From assembly GCA_903897145.1 (NCBI GenBank), contig CAIUAN010000043.1:1-64000 (forward strand): a stretch of DNA of 64,000 nt, given 5' to 3'. This DNA comes from an uncultured Bacteroidia bacterium (GTDB taxonomy: Bacteria > Bacteroidota > Bacteroidia > Bacteroidales > Prolixibacteraceae). Below the pieces are notes generated by a model. The model ran no database searches. It saw only the letters and a program-made list of their open reading frames with translations, and was not told the DNA's origin. The translations under genes were made by a program, and so were the position numbers. Below, piece by piece: positions 40,271-51,296 of this stretch; the stretch's first letter is position 1; each line of letters starts with the position of its first letter.

Positions 40271-40402
40271 ATTAATATCTATTTTCGTAACTTTAAGAAT
40301 ATCCTAAACCTGCCTAACAAGTTAATCGAAATTAGGGCCTATTGCCATGTAACTTTTGACCTAAAAAAGCGTCTAATGTTTCATAGGCCTTTCAGTGCCA
40401 AT

Positions 40403-40410
40403 TAAATTTG
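40403..40410 (+). promoter_or_regulatory. -7-like element TAAATTTG upstream of ABC efflux operon
   Basis: TAnnTTTG match 17 nt before ATG 40427. Confidence 0.4.
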
Positions 40411-40426
40411 ATAATTCCACATTAAA

Positions 40427-41140
40427 ATGATACAGATTCGGGATCTGCATAAGTCATACGAGATGGGGCATAACAGCCTTCACGTATTAAAAGGGTTACA
40501 TCTTGATATTGAAGAGGGTGAGTTTGTCTCTATTATGGGCTCTTCCGGCTCGGGGAAATCGACCTTGTTGAATATCTTAGGGATCCTTGATGACTACGAT
40601 CGAGGGACCTATTACTTAGGAGGTAAGTTAATTCAGGGGCTGAATGAAACGAAGGCGGCTTTGACGCGCAATGAGATGATTGGATTTATTTTTCAGTCTT
40701 TTAACCTTATTTCGTTCAAGAATGCCATGGAGAATGTGGCACTTCCACTTTATTATCAGAAGATTAGTCGTAAAAAAAGAAATCAGATAGCTTTAGAATA
40801 TCTCGACCGACTAGGGTTAAAAGAGTGGGCCCACCATCTACCTAGCGAGCTCTCGGGTGGACAAAAACAACGTGTCGCTATTGCTCGAGCATTAATCTCA
40901 CAACCGCGTATTATTTTAGCCGATGAGCCAACTGGAGCTCTTGATTCGGCAACATCTCTGGAAGTAATGGAGATTTTAAAGGAGATTAATGATCAAGGAA
41001 AAACGGTGATTCTCGTTACCCACGAGCACGACATCGCGGCTATGACCAAAAAAATCATCAAATTAAAAGATGGAGTTATTGAGGAGGTAATAAAAAATGG
41101 CGAGTTGCTGGCCTTTAAAAATCGCGTTAGCACAGAGTAA
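40427..41140 (+). CDS. ABC transporter ATP-binding protein (MacB/LolD type)
   Basis: [50 protein letters not shown]. Confidence 0.95.
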   Translation: MIQIRDLHKSYEMGHNSLHVLKGLHLDIEEGEFVSIMGSSGSGKSTLLNILGILDDYDRGTYYLGGKLIQGLNETKAALTRNEMIGFIFQSFNLISFKNAMENVALPLYYQKISRKKRNQIALEYLDRLGLKEWAHHLPSELSGGQKQRVAIARALISQPRIILADEPTGALDSATSLEVMEILKEINDQGKTVILVTHEHDIAAMTKKIIKLKDGVIEEVIKNGELLAFKNRVSTE

Positions 41141-41150
41141 TTAAAGGATT

Positions 41151-42413
41151 ATGTTTGACATTGATGTTTGGCAAGAAATTTTTGCCACGATAAGGAAAAA
41201 TAAGCTTCGCACCTTTCTCACCGGCTTTTCAGTCGCGTGGGGAATCTTTATGCTCATGATTTTGCTTGGCTCTGGGAATGGTCTTCAGAACGGAGTGAGA
41301 ACACAGTTTGCCAGCAATTCCGTTAACATGATGTGGCTTTGGGCAGGTGAGACATCGATGCCATATCAGGGACTAAAAGAGGGACGAAGTGTAAAATTTA
41401 ATAATGCTGATTACACCTTCCTAAAAGGGATGAACCAAGATTTAGAGCAGGTCTCGTCCCGTTTTTACCTGCCGGGAAATATTGTCTATACGTACAAGAA
41501 TGAATACGGCACCTTTGAGACTTCATCCTGTCATCCATCGCTTAAGCTAATGGGCAATATGAAGGTCACATCGGGTCGCTTTATCAATGATTTAGATATT
41601 AATGATTATCGAAAAGTTATTGTCATTGGCGATAATGTTCGTCTAGCTTTATTTAAAGATGTTGATCCGCTAGGTGAGTACATCAACTTGAATAATGTTC
41701 CCTTCAAGGTTGTAGGTGTCATCCACGATAAGGGACGACGCAATGATGATGAGCGGACCTCGTATATCCCTATTTCAACAGCTCAGCGCATCTTTAATGG
41801 CGCGGACCGTGTGCATACTTTTGCCGTTACCACAAAAATGGTGACAACTGTCGAAGAGGCAGATTCTATTACGGCTGATGTTCGAAAAGCGATGGCGCTT
41901 CGGCATAATTTCGATCCTAAAGATAAGCGTGCAATGGGCTCATTTAATCTCCTTGCCATGTATATTAGAACCATGAAAATTTTTCAAGCAATAAAAATTT
42001 TCGTTTGGATTATTGGTATTGGAACTTTAATAGCCGGTATTGTCGGAGTTAGTAATATCATGCTAATCCTTGTTAAAGAGCGAACACGTGAGATCGGCAT
42101 CCGGAAGGCTATTGGCGCAACACCTGGATCTGTTATTGGGTTAGTCCTATTGGAGTCAATTTTAATTACAACTGTTGCTGGATACATCGGACTATTATTT
42201 GGAATTGGCCTCATGGAAGCGGTCAATTATGGACTAGAACAGGCCATTGGATCAGGCGAGGGTGAGCGCATATTTTTCCGCAATCCTACGGTTGATTTTA
42301 CAACCGCAATAACTGCGATGGTTATATTAATTGTCTCAGGTGCTTTGGCTGGATATCTGCCAGCACGAAAAGCCGCAAATGTTAAACCAATTGAGGCATT
42401 ACGGAATGATTAA
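41151..42413 (+). CDS. ABC transporter permease (MacB-type), copy 1
   Basis: MFDIDVWQEIFATIRKNKLRTFLTGFSVAWGIFML, VSNIMLILVKERTREIGIRKAIGATPGSV. Confidence 0.94.
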   Translation: MFDIDVWQEIFATIRKNKLRTFLTGFSVAWGIFMLMILLGSGNGLQNGVRTQFASNSVNMMWLWAGETSMPYQGLKEGRSVKFNNADYTFLKGMNQDLEQVSSRFYLPGNIVYTYKNEYGTFETSSCHPSLKLMGNMKVTSGRFINDLDINDYRKVIVIGDNVRLALFKDVDPLGEYINLNNVPFKVVGVIHDKGRRNDDERTSYIPISTAQRIFNGADRVHTFAVTTKMVTTVEEADSITADVRKAMALRHNFDPKDKRAMGSFNLLAMYIRTMKIFQAIKIFVWIIGIGTLIAGIVGVSNIMLILVKERTREIGIRKAIGATPGSVIGLVLLESILITTVAGYIGLLFGIGLMEAVNYGLEQAIGSGEGERIFFRNPTVDFTTAITAMVILIVSGALAGYLPARKAANVKPIEALRND

Positions 42414-42451
42414 TTCATGCAATAAAGCTCGGAAGGGTAAAATAAATCGAG

Positions 42452-43723
42452 ATGTTTGATTTAGACCGTTGGAATGAGATTTGGAATGCTTTGGCTAAAA
42501 ACAAAGTAAGAAGCTTGTTGACTGCTTTTGGAGTCTTTTGGGGTATTTTCATGCTTATTGTGATGGCTGGAGCAGGCAAAGGTCTTCAAAATGGGGTTAC
42601 TCAGGGCACGGCTAAATTTGCTGCTAATTCTGCATTTTTCTGGAGTGAGCAGACAGGAGAACCCTATAAGGGATTTAAGAGAGGTCGTTATTGGCATATG
42701 GATTCTGAGGATATTCAGTTTCTTAAAGATAATATTCCTGAGATAGAATATATTACTCCGAGGAACTTTACAGGTCGCTGGGGCGGTGGCTCCAATGTGA
42801 TTCGGGGAAAGAAAAATGGATCATTTAACGTTAAAGGGGATTATCCTGATTATATCAAAATAGATCCTGCAACGATTCTAAATGGTCGTTGGATCAACGA
42901 ACTTGATATCCGGGATAAACGTAAAGTATGTGTTATCGGCGAGAAGGTTTTTGAGTCGATGTTCGATCCTAAAGAGAATCCAATTGGTGAATATTTGAAA
43001 ATTTCAGGCGTCTATTATCAAGTTATTGGGGTTGTCAGAGCAGAAACCACTATCAATATAAATGGACGGACCGAAGAGTCAATTTGTTTGCCTTTTACGA
43101 CCATGCTTCAGACTTACAATATGGGTAATACCGTAAATTTTATGGCGATTACCGCAAAGAGAGGAGTGCCTGTCAGCATTGTTGAGGAGCGTGTTAAAGA
43201 GTTAATTAAAAAGAAACATGTGATCGCTCCTGAGGATCTCCAAGCCTTAAACAGCGTGAATATCGAAAAGGAATTTGAACAAATGAATGGTCTATTTCTA
43301 GGAATTCAGATTTTAACCTGGATAGTTGGAATAGGAACGTTATTGGCTGGTGTCATTGGAGTAAGTAATATTATGTTGGTAATCATTAAAGAGCGGACTA
43401 AGGAGATAGGTGTTCAGCGTGCTATCGGGGCAACACCGCGGATGATTATTTCTCAGATAATGCTTGAAAGCGTGGTGCTGACAACTGTTTCTGGTTACCT
43501 TGGCTTGTCCATTGGTGTTGGACTTTTAGAATTGGTTAATAAGGTGATGGAAAATTCGCCAACCCCAACGAATGATCGCGTATTTTTCACGAATCCTTCA
43601 GTGTCGCTTACGGTTGCACTATCATCGCTTTTTGTGCTCGTGCTAGCGGGGCTGCTTGCTGGACTGATCCCCGCATCTAGGGCCATGCAGATCAAGCCAA
43701 TTGATGCTTTAAGAGAGGAATAA
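42452..43723 (+). CDS. ABC transporter permease (MacB-type), copy 2
   Basis: MFDLDRWNEIWNALAKNKVRSLLTAFGVFWGIFML, VSNIMLVIIKERTKEIGVQRAIGATPRMI. Confidence 0.94.
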   Translation: MFDLDRWNEIWNALAKNKVRSLLTAFGVFWGIFMLIVMAGAGKGLQNGVTQGTAKFAANSAFFWSEQTGEPYKGFKRGRYWHMDSEDIQFLKDNIPEIEYITPRNFTGRWGGGSNVIRGKKNGSFNVKGDYPDYIKIDPATILNGRWINELDIRDKRKVCVIGEKVFESMFDPKENPIGEYLKISGVYYQVIGVVRAETTININGRTEESICLPFTTMLQTYNMGNTVNFMAITAKRGVPVSIVEERVKELIKKKHVIAPEDLQALNSVNIEKEFEQMNGLFLGIQILTWIVGIGTLLAGVIGVSNIMLVIIKERTKEIGVQRAIGATPRMIISQIMLESVVLTTVSGYLGLSIGVGLLELVNKVMENSPTPTNDRVFFTNPSVSLTVALSSLFVLVLAGLLAGLIPASRAMQIKPIDALREE

Positions 43724-43753
43724 AATTTAACAGAATATAAAAGTAAAAGTATT

Positions 43754-44890
43754 ATGAGTAACAACGGCGTGAGTATTTTTAAGAAAGTAGTTAAGATCAT
43801 AGGTTTAACCTTGCTTTTAGCTGTGTTTATTGGAACTTTGGTATTCTTGTATAAGAAATCGCAACCGAAGATCGAAATCTTTGAGATCCAAAATGTGCAG
43901 GTGCGCGATATTATCAAGAAGACGGTGGCCACCGGATCGGTTATTCCAAGAAAGGAGATTGAGATAAAACCTCAAGTTTCAGGTATCGTGGAGAAGATCT
44001 TTATTGTAGCTGGTCAAAAAATTAAAAATGGAGATGTTATTGCGCGAGTGAAAATTATCCCCGATATGGTTAATCTAAACAATGCGGAGTCACGCGTTAA
44101 CCGTGCGAAGCTTACCCTTGAAGATGCGCGGATAGATTTTGATCGTCAGACCACCTTATTTGGCAAACAAGTGACTTCAAAAGAGGAGTTTCAAAAAGCG
44201 AAGCTGACATTTAATTCAGCCAAAGAAGAGGCTGAGGCGGCAGAAAATAACCTGGAATTAATCAGAAAAGGGGTGACAAAAAACTCTGCCACGACGACTA
44301 ATACCTTAATTCGATCCACCATCGAAGGGATGGTTCTTGATGTCCCAGTGAAAGAAGGATTTTCGGTTATTCAGGCGAATACCTTTAATGCGGGAACTAC
44401 CATTGGAATTATTGCAGATATGAATGACATGATTTTCCAAGGGAAAGTAGACGAAACAGAAGTTGGAAAGATCAAAGAGGGGATGAATATAGAGTTGACT
44501 ATTGGTGCTATTGCAACTGAGAAGTTCAACGCCGTATTAAAATACATCGCCCCTAAAGGGTTGATCGATAATGGAGCAATTCAGTTTGATATTAAAGCGG
44601 ATGTGAAGCTGAATGAGAATCAGTTTATTCGCTCTGGGTATAGTGCAAATGCTAATATTGTTCTTGAAAAGCGCGATAGCGTTCTCTCTATTCCAGAGGG
44701 CTTGTTGAAATTTGAGAAGGATACGGCATATGTTGAAATTGAGACAACACCTCAGAAATTTGAAAAAAGACTTGTAAAAACAGGGATTTCAGATGGGATT
44801 AACATGGAGATCATCTCTGGACTCTCGAAGAGTGATCGTCTGAAGGGAGCCGTTGTTGATCAGAGTAAAAAACCGGCAGAAAAAAAGTAA
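43754..44890 (+). CDS. efflux periplasmic adaptor (MacA-like)
   Basis: VATGSVIPRKEIEIKPQVSGIVEKIFIVAGQKIKNGDVIARV. Confidence 0.93.
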   Translation: MSNNGVSIFKKVVKIIGLTLLLAVFIGTLVFLYKKSQPKIEIFEIQNVQVRDIIKKTVATGSVIPRKEIEIKPQVSGIVEKIFIVAGQKIKNGDVIARVKIIPDMVNLNNAESRVNRAKLTLEDARIDFDRQTTLFGKQVTSKEEFQKAKLTFNSAKEEAEAAENNLELIRKGVTKNSATTTNTLIRSTIEGMVLDVPVKEGFSVIQANTFNAGTTIGIIADMNDMIFQGKVDETEVGKIKEGMNIELTIGAIATEKFNAVLKYIAPKGLIDNGAIQFDIKADVKLNENQFIRSGYSANANIVLEKRDSVLSIPEGLLKFEKDTAYVEIETTPQKFEKRLVKTGISDGINMEIISGLSKSDRLKGAVVDQSKKPAEKK

Positions 44891-44959
44891 TAATTTCACA
44901 GCATCGCTGACCATAATATATCAATTAGACATCAATCTGATTTTTAATACCAAATATCT

Positions 44960-46297
44960 ATGAAACGAATACTCTTTGCGCTGACCATAACTCTAGTCGG
45001 ATTTAATCCTTCGCTGATTCAGGCCCAGCAAGTTTGGAGTTTGGAGAAATGCATCAATTATGCACTTGATAATAACATCAAGATAAAGCAGGGCGCTATA
45101 GCTACTGAATATCAAAAAAATCAACTGCAACAAACGAAATTTTCGCGATTGCCTAGTTTGAATGGGCAGACGTCTCAAAATATGAACTTTGGACGGTCGC
45201 TAACCTATGACAATACCTATAAAGACATTAACTCTTCAGAGACAGATTTTGGATTAGGCGTTTCATTGCCTGTCTTTCAGGGATTTCAGATTTCGAACAA
45301 TATCTCAGAATTGGAGTTAGACCTTCAAGCAAGTGTTGAAGATCTGTCGAAAGCCAAGAGTGATATCTCTGTAAATATTGCCTCTACTTATCTCGAAATT
45401 TTGTTTGCTAAAGATTTAGTGCTGGTCTCAACGAATCAACTGGAGATTACCCGTCTTCAGATTAAGCAAATTAATGAAAAGGTTGAGGCTGGAAGTTTGG
45501 CAAAAGGGAATTTGTTAGATATTGAAGCTCAAGCTGCTGGCGAAGAACTTAATCTAGTCAATGCAAAAAATCAGTTGCAACTTGCAAAACTTAAACTAGC
45601 ACAACTGCTAGAGCTATCTTTAAAAGAGAGTTTTGATATTGAAACACCTTCATTTCCGGAAATTTCTGCTCAGGCCTCTATCGTAGCAGCTAATGAGGTA
45701 TATAATGCAGCTTTGCTTACGCGACCAGAAATTAAGGGTGCTGATTTAAGATTCCAAAGTTCTAAGTTCCAGTTGAAAATGGCCCAAGGGTTACAATATC
45801 CAACCGTTAATCTTTATGCCAATGTTTATGATACGTATAACAATAAGTATACTGATCGAGATGGTAAGAACATTGCTTTTTCTGATCAGCTTAAAAACAA
45901 TCAGCGTAAAGGGGTTGGCTTGCAGATGAATATCCCTATCTTCAATAAATTTCAGACTAAATATCAAATCGACAATGCAAGACTTCAGGTTCTTAACACC
46001 GGTCTTGAGCTAGAAGGAGCAAAGAAACTCCTTAGATCCGATGTTGAAACGGCACAGACCAATGCCATAGCTGCCTTAAATCGTTTTACCTCAAATCAAA
46101 AGGCCGTATCTGCGATGCGTGAGGCTTTTCGCTATTCATCTGAGAAATTCGCGGTCGGATTAGTAAATACAGTAGAATATAATACGGCTAAAACAAAATT
46201 AGCAAAGGCTGAATCTGACCTGCTTCAAGCAAAGTACGAGTTTATTTTCCGTACGAAGATTCTTGATTTTTATCGCGGACTTCCGTTGGTTTTATAG
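44960..46297 (+). CDS. TolC family outer membrane protein
   Basis: Signal peptide; WSLEKCINYALDNNIKIKQGAIATEYQKNQLQQTK; FKVGLVNTVEYNTAKTKL-type C-term. Confidence 0.93.
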   Translation: MKRILFALTITLVGFNPSLIQAQQVWSLEKCINYALDNNIKIKQGAIATEYQKNQLQQTKFSRLPSLNGQTSQNMNFGRSLTYDNTYKDINSSETDFGLGVSLPVFQGFQISNNISELELDLQASVEDLSKAKSDISVNIASTYLEILFAKDLVLVSTNQLEITRLQIKQINEKVEAGSLAKGNLLDIEAQAAGEELNLVNAKNQLQLAKLKLAQLLELSLKESFDIETPSFPEISAQASIVAANEVYNAALLTRPEIKGADLRFQSSKFQLKMAQGLQYPTVNLYANVYDTYNNKYTDRDGKNIAFSDQLKNNQRKGVGLQMNIPIFNKFQTKYQIDNARLQVLNTGLELEGAKKLLRSDVETAQTNAIAALNRFTSNQKAVSAMREAFRYSSEKFAVGLVNTVEYNTAKTKLAKAESDLLQAKYEFIFRTKILDFYRGLPLVL

Positions 46298-46330
46298 AAT
46301 AACAAGTTTTTAATCTAATCAGAACATAAA

Positions 46331-46816
46331 ATGCCGAGTTTGTTTTACAATTTTAGCGCCGTTTCTATTAGCGGTGAATTAATTAATATGGCTGATCTTG
46401 AAGGTAAGGTTGTGCTAATTGTGAATACAGCAAGTAAGTGCGGGTTTACGCCTCAATATGCTGGACTACAAGAACTACATCAAAAATATAGCGATAAAGG
46501 ATTGGTTATCTGCGGATTCCCTTGCAACCAGTTTGGGAAACAGGAGCCAGGGGATTCCAAGCAGATTCAAGAAGGTTGTTTGATTAATTATGGTGTTAGC
46601 TTTCAAATGTTTGAAAAGATTAAGGTAAACGGGAAACAGGCGCACCCCTTATTTGCGTATCTTAAAAAGCAGCTCCCAGACTTTTTAGGTGGCCGAATAA
46701 AATGGAATTTCACCAAATTCCTCCTAGACAAAAATGGAACTCCGGTAAAGCGTTTTGCCCCTTGGACAGCACCTCAAAAAATGGAGTTGCAAATTTTAAA
46801 GCTTCTGTCGCTCTAA
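46331..46816 (+). CDS. glutathione peroxidase (Cys-type)
   Basis: VLIVNTASKCGFTPQYAGLQELHQKY, GFPCNQFGKQEPG, KWNFTKFLLDKNG. Confidence 0.96.
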   Translation: MPSLFYNFSAVSISGELINMADLEGKVVLIVNTASKCGFTPQYAGLQELHQKYSDKGLVICGFPCNQFGKQEPGDSKQIQEGCLINYGVSFQMFEKIKVNGKQAHPLFAYLKKQLPDFLGGRIKWNFTKFLLDKNGTPVKRFAPWTAPQKMELQILKLLSL

Positions 46817-47013
46817 GTTTCTCTTTTTAATTCTGCGGCTTGTCTCCTAGCTGATTACCCCCTTTTAGATCCGACATTTGCCAAAATGTTTTTAATTGCT
46901 TATACTTGAGTTCAATTTTGGAAAACTAACCCAATCTTGATCTCGTGGCGTATACGAATAGGTTTTAGATAATTCCATAATCGTATTCGCTGGACTTTCT
47001 AAATAAGCCAGTT

Positions 47014-49746
47014 ATGCATTTTCTGTCATCAAAAAAATTGTTCATTGGAGTCACTCTTTTATTGGGAGTAATTGCCTATGTGGTATTTCATAAGCCTCTT
47101 GAAAAAATAGATTATAGCTCTCAGGTAAAGCCTATTCTGAATAAAAATTGCATTGCATGTCATGGCGGCGTTAAGCAAAAAGGGGGTTTTAGTGTTCTCT
47201 TTCGTGAAGACGCCATGGCGAATACCAAATCGGGCAAGCCTGCAATTATTCCAGGTAGTCCTGAGACAAGCGAATTTATTAAACGAATCACCTCAAAGGA
47301 TCCTGAAGAGAGAATGCCATATAAGCATACTCCACTTTCAAAAGAGGATATTCAAATCTTAACTCAATGGATTAAAGAAGGAGCTCAGTGGGGTCAGCAT
47401 TGGGCTTATACTGAGATTAAATCTGAAAAAATTCCTGATTACTCTTCCAGTTGGATTAAAAATGAGGTAGATCAGTTTGTCTATCAGAAACTTAAACAGG
47501 AACATCTCTCCCCTTCTGATGAAGCTGATAAGTCCACGCTTATGCGCAGAGTCAGTCTCGATTTAACTGGGCTTCCCCCAACTCAATTAGTCGCAAAACG
47601 ATTTCTCGCAGATGATTCGCCAAAAGCATACGAGAATCTCGTTGATGATCTCCTGGCTTCGCCTAGCTATGGTGAGCGCTGGACCTCCTTGTGGCTTGAT
47701 CTGGCTCGTTATGCCGATACCAAAGGGTATGAAAAAGATGGAAGTCGGAATATCTGGAAATACCGCGATTGGTTGATCCGAGCTTTTAATGCCGACAAGC
47801 CATATAATGAGTTTATTAAGGAGCAGATTGCTGGCGATTTGATGCCTAATCCTGATGACGCTAAATATATTGCAACTTCTTTTAATCGCAATACCATGAC
47901 AAATGATGAAGGTGGAACTGACGACGAGGAGTTTCGCACGGCCGCCGTTATGGATCGGACGAATACGACTTGGAGTGCCTTAATGGGGACAACCTTTAAC
48001 TGTGTGCAATGCCATAGCCATCCTTATGATCCCTTTAAACATGATGAATACTATAAGTTTTTATCCTTCTTTAATAACTCAAGAGATGAAGACGTAGATA
48101 TAGAATATCCATTGCTACGTCAATATAACTCAACGGATAGCTTAAAATTAAACACCTTGGTTGATTGGATTAAAACCAATGCCTCTCCTGAAGAGGGGAA
48201 GAAATATTACACGTTCTTAAAAACGTGGCAGCCAACAATCAATTCGTTACAGGGTGATAAATATATCAATGGAGCACTTTTAGGCTGTACTGCAGGTCTT
48301 CGGAATTTAGGTTCTTTCCGGTTGAAGAATGTTGTTCTCGATCAAAAGGAACAACTTATGCTTCGCTATAATGCACGATTAAATACAGGTAATGTCTATA
48401 TCTACCTCGATAGTCTCAAGGGAAAGCTGATTAAAACAGTAGCACTTAAGTCGAATCAAACGCCTTTTTGGAAACTTCAAACCATCGACCTCCCTGCAAT
48501 CTCCGGAACGCATAACTTATTCTTTAAGTTTCATAATCCTGCCATTCAATCACTTGACGAGACTGGAGTTCGTTTTGACTGGTTTGCCTTTGGAACTAAA
48601 TTTCCTGGTAAGGGAAAACCTGGCTATGACGATGCGATGAAATCGTTCGCTGAGCTGATGGAAGCTCCTGTGGAAACTATCCCTGTCATGGTGGAAAATA
48701 ATAAAGATCAATTTCGTACTTCGCATGTTTTTGTTAGGGGTAATCGTCTTGTCGAAGGGGCCGTTGTGACTCCAGATGTGCCTCATATTCTAAATCCAAT
48801 GCCTGCTGATGCGCCAAAAAACAGATTGGGTATGGCGATGTGGCTGACCGATGAGAAAAATCCATTGGTTGCTCGTACCATGGTGAATCGTTTGTGGGAA
48901 CAATTATTTGGCTATGGAATTGCTGAAACATTAGAAGACCTTGGTTCACAAGGCATTCCACCTACCCATCGGGCGCTGCTTGATTATCTGTCGTGGAAAT
49001 TTATGCACGATTATCAGTGGAGTCTTAAAAAGGTGCTAAAAGAGATTGTTCTTTCTGCTACATATCGTCAAGAATCGAAGGTTACTGATGGCTTATTGAA
49101 GAAAGATCCAATGAATAAATTTTTTGCAAGAGGTCCGAGAGTTCGGTTATCTGCTGAGCAAATCAGAGACCAGAGTCTTGCGGTAAGTAATGTATTAAGC
49201 AGCAAGATGTATGGCAAAAGTGTCATGCCTTATCAGCCTGAAGGGATCTGGCGTTCACCATATAGTGGCGATGTATGGAAGAAAAGTCAAGGCGAGGATC
49301 AGTTTCGGCGGGCTGTATATACCTATTGGAAAAGAACTGCACCTTATCCGTCTATGATCACTTTTGATGGAGGGGCAAGAGAAGTATGCATCACAAGGCG
49401 GATTCGCACTGACACCCCATTACAGGCTCTTACAACGCTGAATGACTCAACCTATCTGGTCATGGCACGCTATTTTGCCTCTCGAATAAACGAAGTTGGC
49501 GGAGCAGAGGTGAATCAGCAAATTGCAAAAGGATACGAATTAATGATGTACAAACCGATATCGAAGGCTCGTCTGAATGCGTTAATGGAGTTATATAACA
49601 CCTCTTATACGAAATTTCGGAATGATGCTAAGGCAAGTGCGTTAATGGCAGGTCAGCTAGAAAAACCCGATAAGCCGAAAGCCGCATCCCTGGTTATGGT
49701 TGCCAGTGCTATGTTGAACCTTGACGAATGGCTGAATAAAAACTAG
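47014..49746 (+). CDS. DUF1549/DUF1553 protein with planctomycete-type cytochrome c domain; central CBM6-like insert
   Basis: CIACH (47149-47163) and CVQCH (48001-48015); LTGLPPT, RWTSLWLDLARYADTKGYEKD, NPLVARTMVNRLWEQLFGYGI, RRIRTDTPLQALTTLND. Confidence 0.93.
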   Translation: MHFLSSKKLFIGVTLLLGVIAYVVFHKPLEKIDYSSQVKPILNKNCIACHGGVKQKGGFSVLFREDAMANTKSGKPAIIPGSPETSEFIKRITSKDPEERMPYKHTPLSKEDIQILTQWIKEGAQWGQHWAYTEIKSEKIPDYSSSWIKNEVDQFVYQKLKQEHLSPSDEADKSTLMRRVSLDLTGLPPTQLVAKRFLADDSPKAYENLVDDLLASPSYGERWTSLWLDLARYADTKGYEKDGSRNIWKYRDWLIRAFNADKPYNEFIKEQIAGDLMPNPDDAKYIATSFNRNTMTNDEGGTDDEEFRTAAVMDRTNTTWSALMGTTFNCVQCHSHPYDPFKHDEYYKFLSFFNNSRDEDVDIEYPLLRQYNSTDSLKLNTLVDWIKTNASPEEGKKYYTFLKTWQPTINSLQGDKYINGALLGCTAGLRNLGSFRLKNVVLDQKEQLMLRYNARLNTGNVYIYLDSLKGKLIKTVALKSNQTPFWKLQTIDLPAISGTHNLFFKFHNPAIQSLDETGVRFDWFAFGTKFPGKGKPGYDDAMKSFAELMEAPVETIPVMVENNKDQFRTSHVFVRGNRLVEGAVVTPDVPHILNPMPADAPKNRLGMAMWLTDEKNPLVARTMVNRLWEQLFGYGIAETLEDLGSQGIPPTHRALLDYLSWKFMHDYQWSLKKVLKEIVLSATYRQESKVTDGLLKKDPMNKFFARGPRVRLSAEQIRDQSLAVSNVLSSKMYGKSVMPYQPEGIWRSPYSGDVWKKSQGEDQFRRAVYTYWKRTAPYPSMITFDGGAREVCITRRIRTDTPLQALTTLNDSTYLVMARYFASRINEVGGAEVNQQIAKGYELMMYKPISKARLNALMELYNTSYTKFRNDAKASALMAGQLEKPDKPKAASLVMVASAMLNLDEWLNKN

Positions 49747-49751
49747 AACCG

Positions 49752-51251
49752 ATGAGAGACGACAATCAAACTAGAAGACTTATTAAAGAAGCTGAGCAGG
49801 CGATGCTTCAGCAATATACCCGCAGGCATTTTCTTAAGGATGGCGCCATGGGATTTGGGGCGTTAGCGTTAGGCTCACTACTCGGCAATTGCTGGGGCAA
49901 TTCAGGGTCAAAGAAATTATTTGATGCGGCGAATCCTCTTGCCGCTCGACCTCCCATGTTCCCAGGGAAAGCGAAATCGGTCATCTATCTGCATATGGCT
50001 GGAGCCCCGTCACAACTAGAGCTCTTTAGCTACAAGCCTGAGCTGGCTAAATTGGATGGTCTTGATTGTCCGCCATCACTTTTAGAAGGAAAGAAATTTG
50101 CATTTATTCGCGGTGTCCCTAAGATGCTTGGGCCTCAAGCGGTCTTTAAGCAACGCGGGGAGAGTGGATTGTGGTTATCCGACAATCTGCCTCATTTGGC
50201 AACTGTTGCGGATGATATTGCGATGCTAAATGCGGTAACAACCGAACAGTTTAATCATGCTCCTGCTCAACTATTAATGCATACCGGATCGGCAAGACTT
50301 GGTCGTCCAAGTATAGGATCATGGGTTACTTATGGTATGGGAACCGAAAATAATAACCTTCCTGGGTTTGTTGTATTGACCTCTGGGGGGAATAACCCGG
50401 ATGCAGGCAAGAGCGTCTGGGGAAGTGGATTTTTGCCAAGTGTCTACCAAGGCGTTCAATGTCGTAGTGAAGGTGATCCAGTGCTATTTATTAAAGATCC
50501 GAAGGGGATGGATCGTGATTTACGGAAGGCCTCTATCGACGCCATTAATAAAGTCAATCAAGAGCAGTATTCAGAATATAACGATCCGGAGACACTATCG
50601 CGGATCGCACAATATGAGATGGCTTATAAGATGCAAATCTCTGTCCCCGATGTGATGAACATCAATGATGAGCCTCAGTATATTCATGAGATGTATGGGA
50701 CTCAACCGGGCAAAACAAGCTTTGCTAACAACGTGCTTTTAGCCCGTAAGTTGGTTGAGAAAGGGGTTCGATTTGTTCAGCTTTTCGACTGGGGCTGGGA
50801 TACGCATGGTGATTCTGCCGGGAATGCAGTTGATATTGGATTGATCAATAAATGCCGAAAGGTGGATCGACCCATCACAGCCTTGCTGCTTGATCTAAAA
50901 CAGCGAGGATTACTCGATGAAACTTTAGTCGTCTGGGGTACTGAATTTGGAAGAACACCTATGCAGGAAAATAGAGAAGGTAAAAAAATGCCTTTTAAAG
51001 GAAGAGATCACCATGCTGCTGCATTTAATATGTGGATGGCTGGCGGAGGAATAAAAGGGGGAACATCCTATGGTGTTACTGACGAAATAGGTTATAACAT
51101 TGTGAGCGGCAAGACAGAAGCTTACGATATTCAGGCGACAATACTTAATCAGCTTGGCTTCGATCATGAGAAGCTAACCTATGAGTCGCAAGGACGAAAC
51201 TTCCGCCTGACGGATCTAAGTGGTAAGGTAATCAAAGATATTCTTGCATAA
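49752..51251 (+). CDS. DUF1501 protein with TAT-like signal
   Basis: TRRHFLKDGAMGFGALALGSLLG, HMAGAPSQLELFSYKPEL, WGTEFGRTPMQ, GRDHHAAAFNMWMAGGGIKGG. Confidence 0.94.
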   Translation: MRDDNQTRRLIKEAEQAMLQQYTRRHFLKDGAMGFGALALGSLLGNCWGNSGSKKLFDAANPLAARPPMFPGKAKSVIYLHMAGAPSQLELFSYKPELAKLDGLDCPPSLLEGKKFAFIRGVPKMLGPQAVFKQRGESGLWLSDNLPHLATVADDIAMLNAVTTEQFNHAPAQLLMHTGSARLGRPSIGSWVTYGMGTENNNLPGFVVLTSGGNNPDAGKSVWGSGFLPSVYQGVQCRSEGDPVLFIKDPKGMDRDLRKASIDAINKVNQEQYSEYNDPETLSRIAQYEMAYKMQISVPDVMNINDEPQYIHEMYGTQPGKTSFANNVLLARKLVEKGVRFVQLFDWGWDTHGDSAGNAVDIGLINKCRKVDRPITALLLDLKQRGLLDETLVVWGTEFGRTPMQENREGKKMPFKGRDHHAAAFNMWMAGGGIKGGTSYGVTDEIGYNIVSGKTEAYDIQATILNQLGFDHEKLTYESQGRNFRLTDLSGKVIKDILA

Positions 51252-51296
51252 TGAAACATAGTAAAACTAACTTCCAATAAATAATCTAACCGAATT

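Noticed and set aside
40336-40389. GGCCTAT ... ATAGGCC inverted repeat with 40-nt loop upstream of the ABC operon
   Set aside because: Only 7-bp arms with a long loop and no T-tract; chance is likely in an AT-rich intergenic region.
41151-43723. Two tandem MacB-type permeases as a novel duplication
   Set aside because: ATPase plus two FtsX/MacB-type permeases plus adaptor plus TolC is a common Bacteroidota layout.
46881-46921. CCAAAAT...ATTTTGG repeat between glutathione peroxidase and the cytochrome operon
   Set aside because: Short AT-rich arms at 27-nt spacing; not enough to call an operator or a riboswitch.
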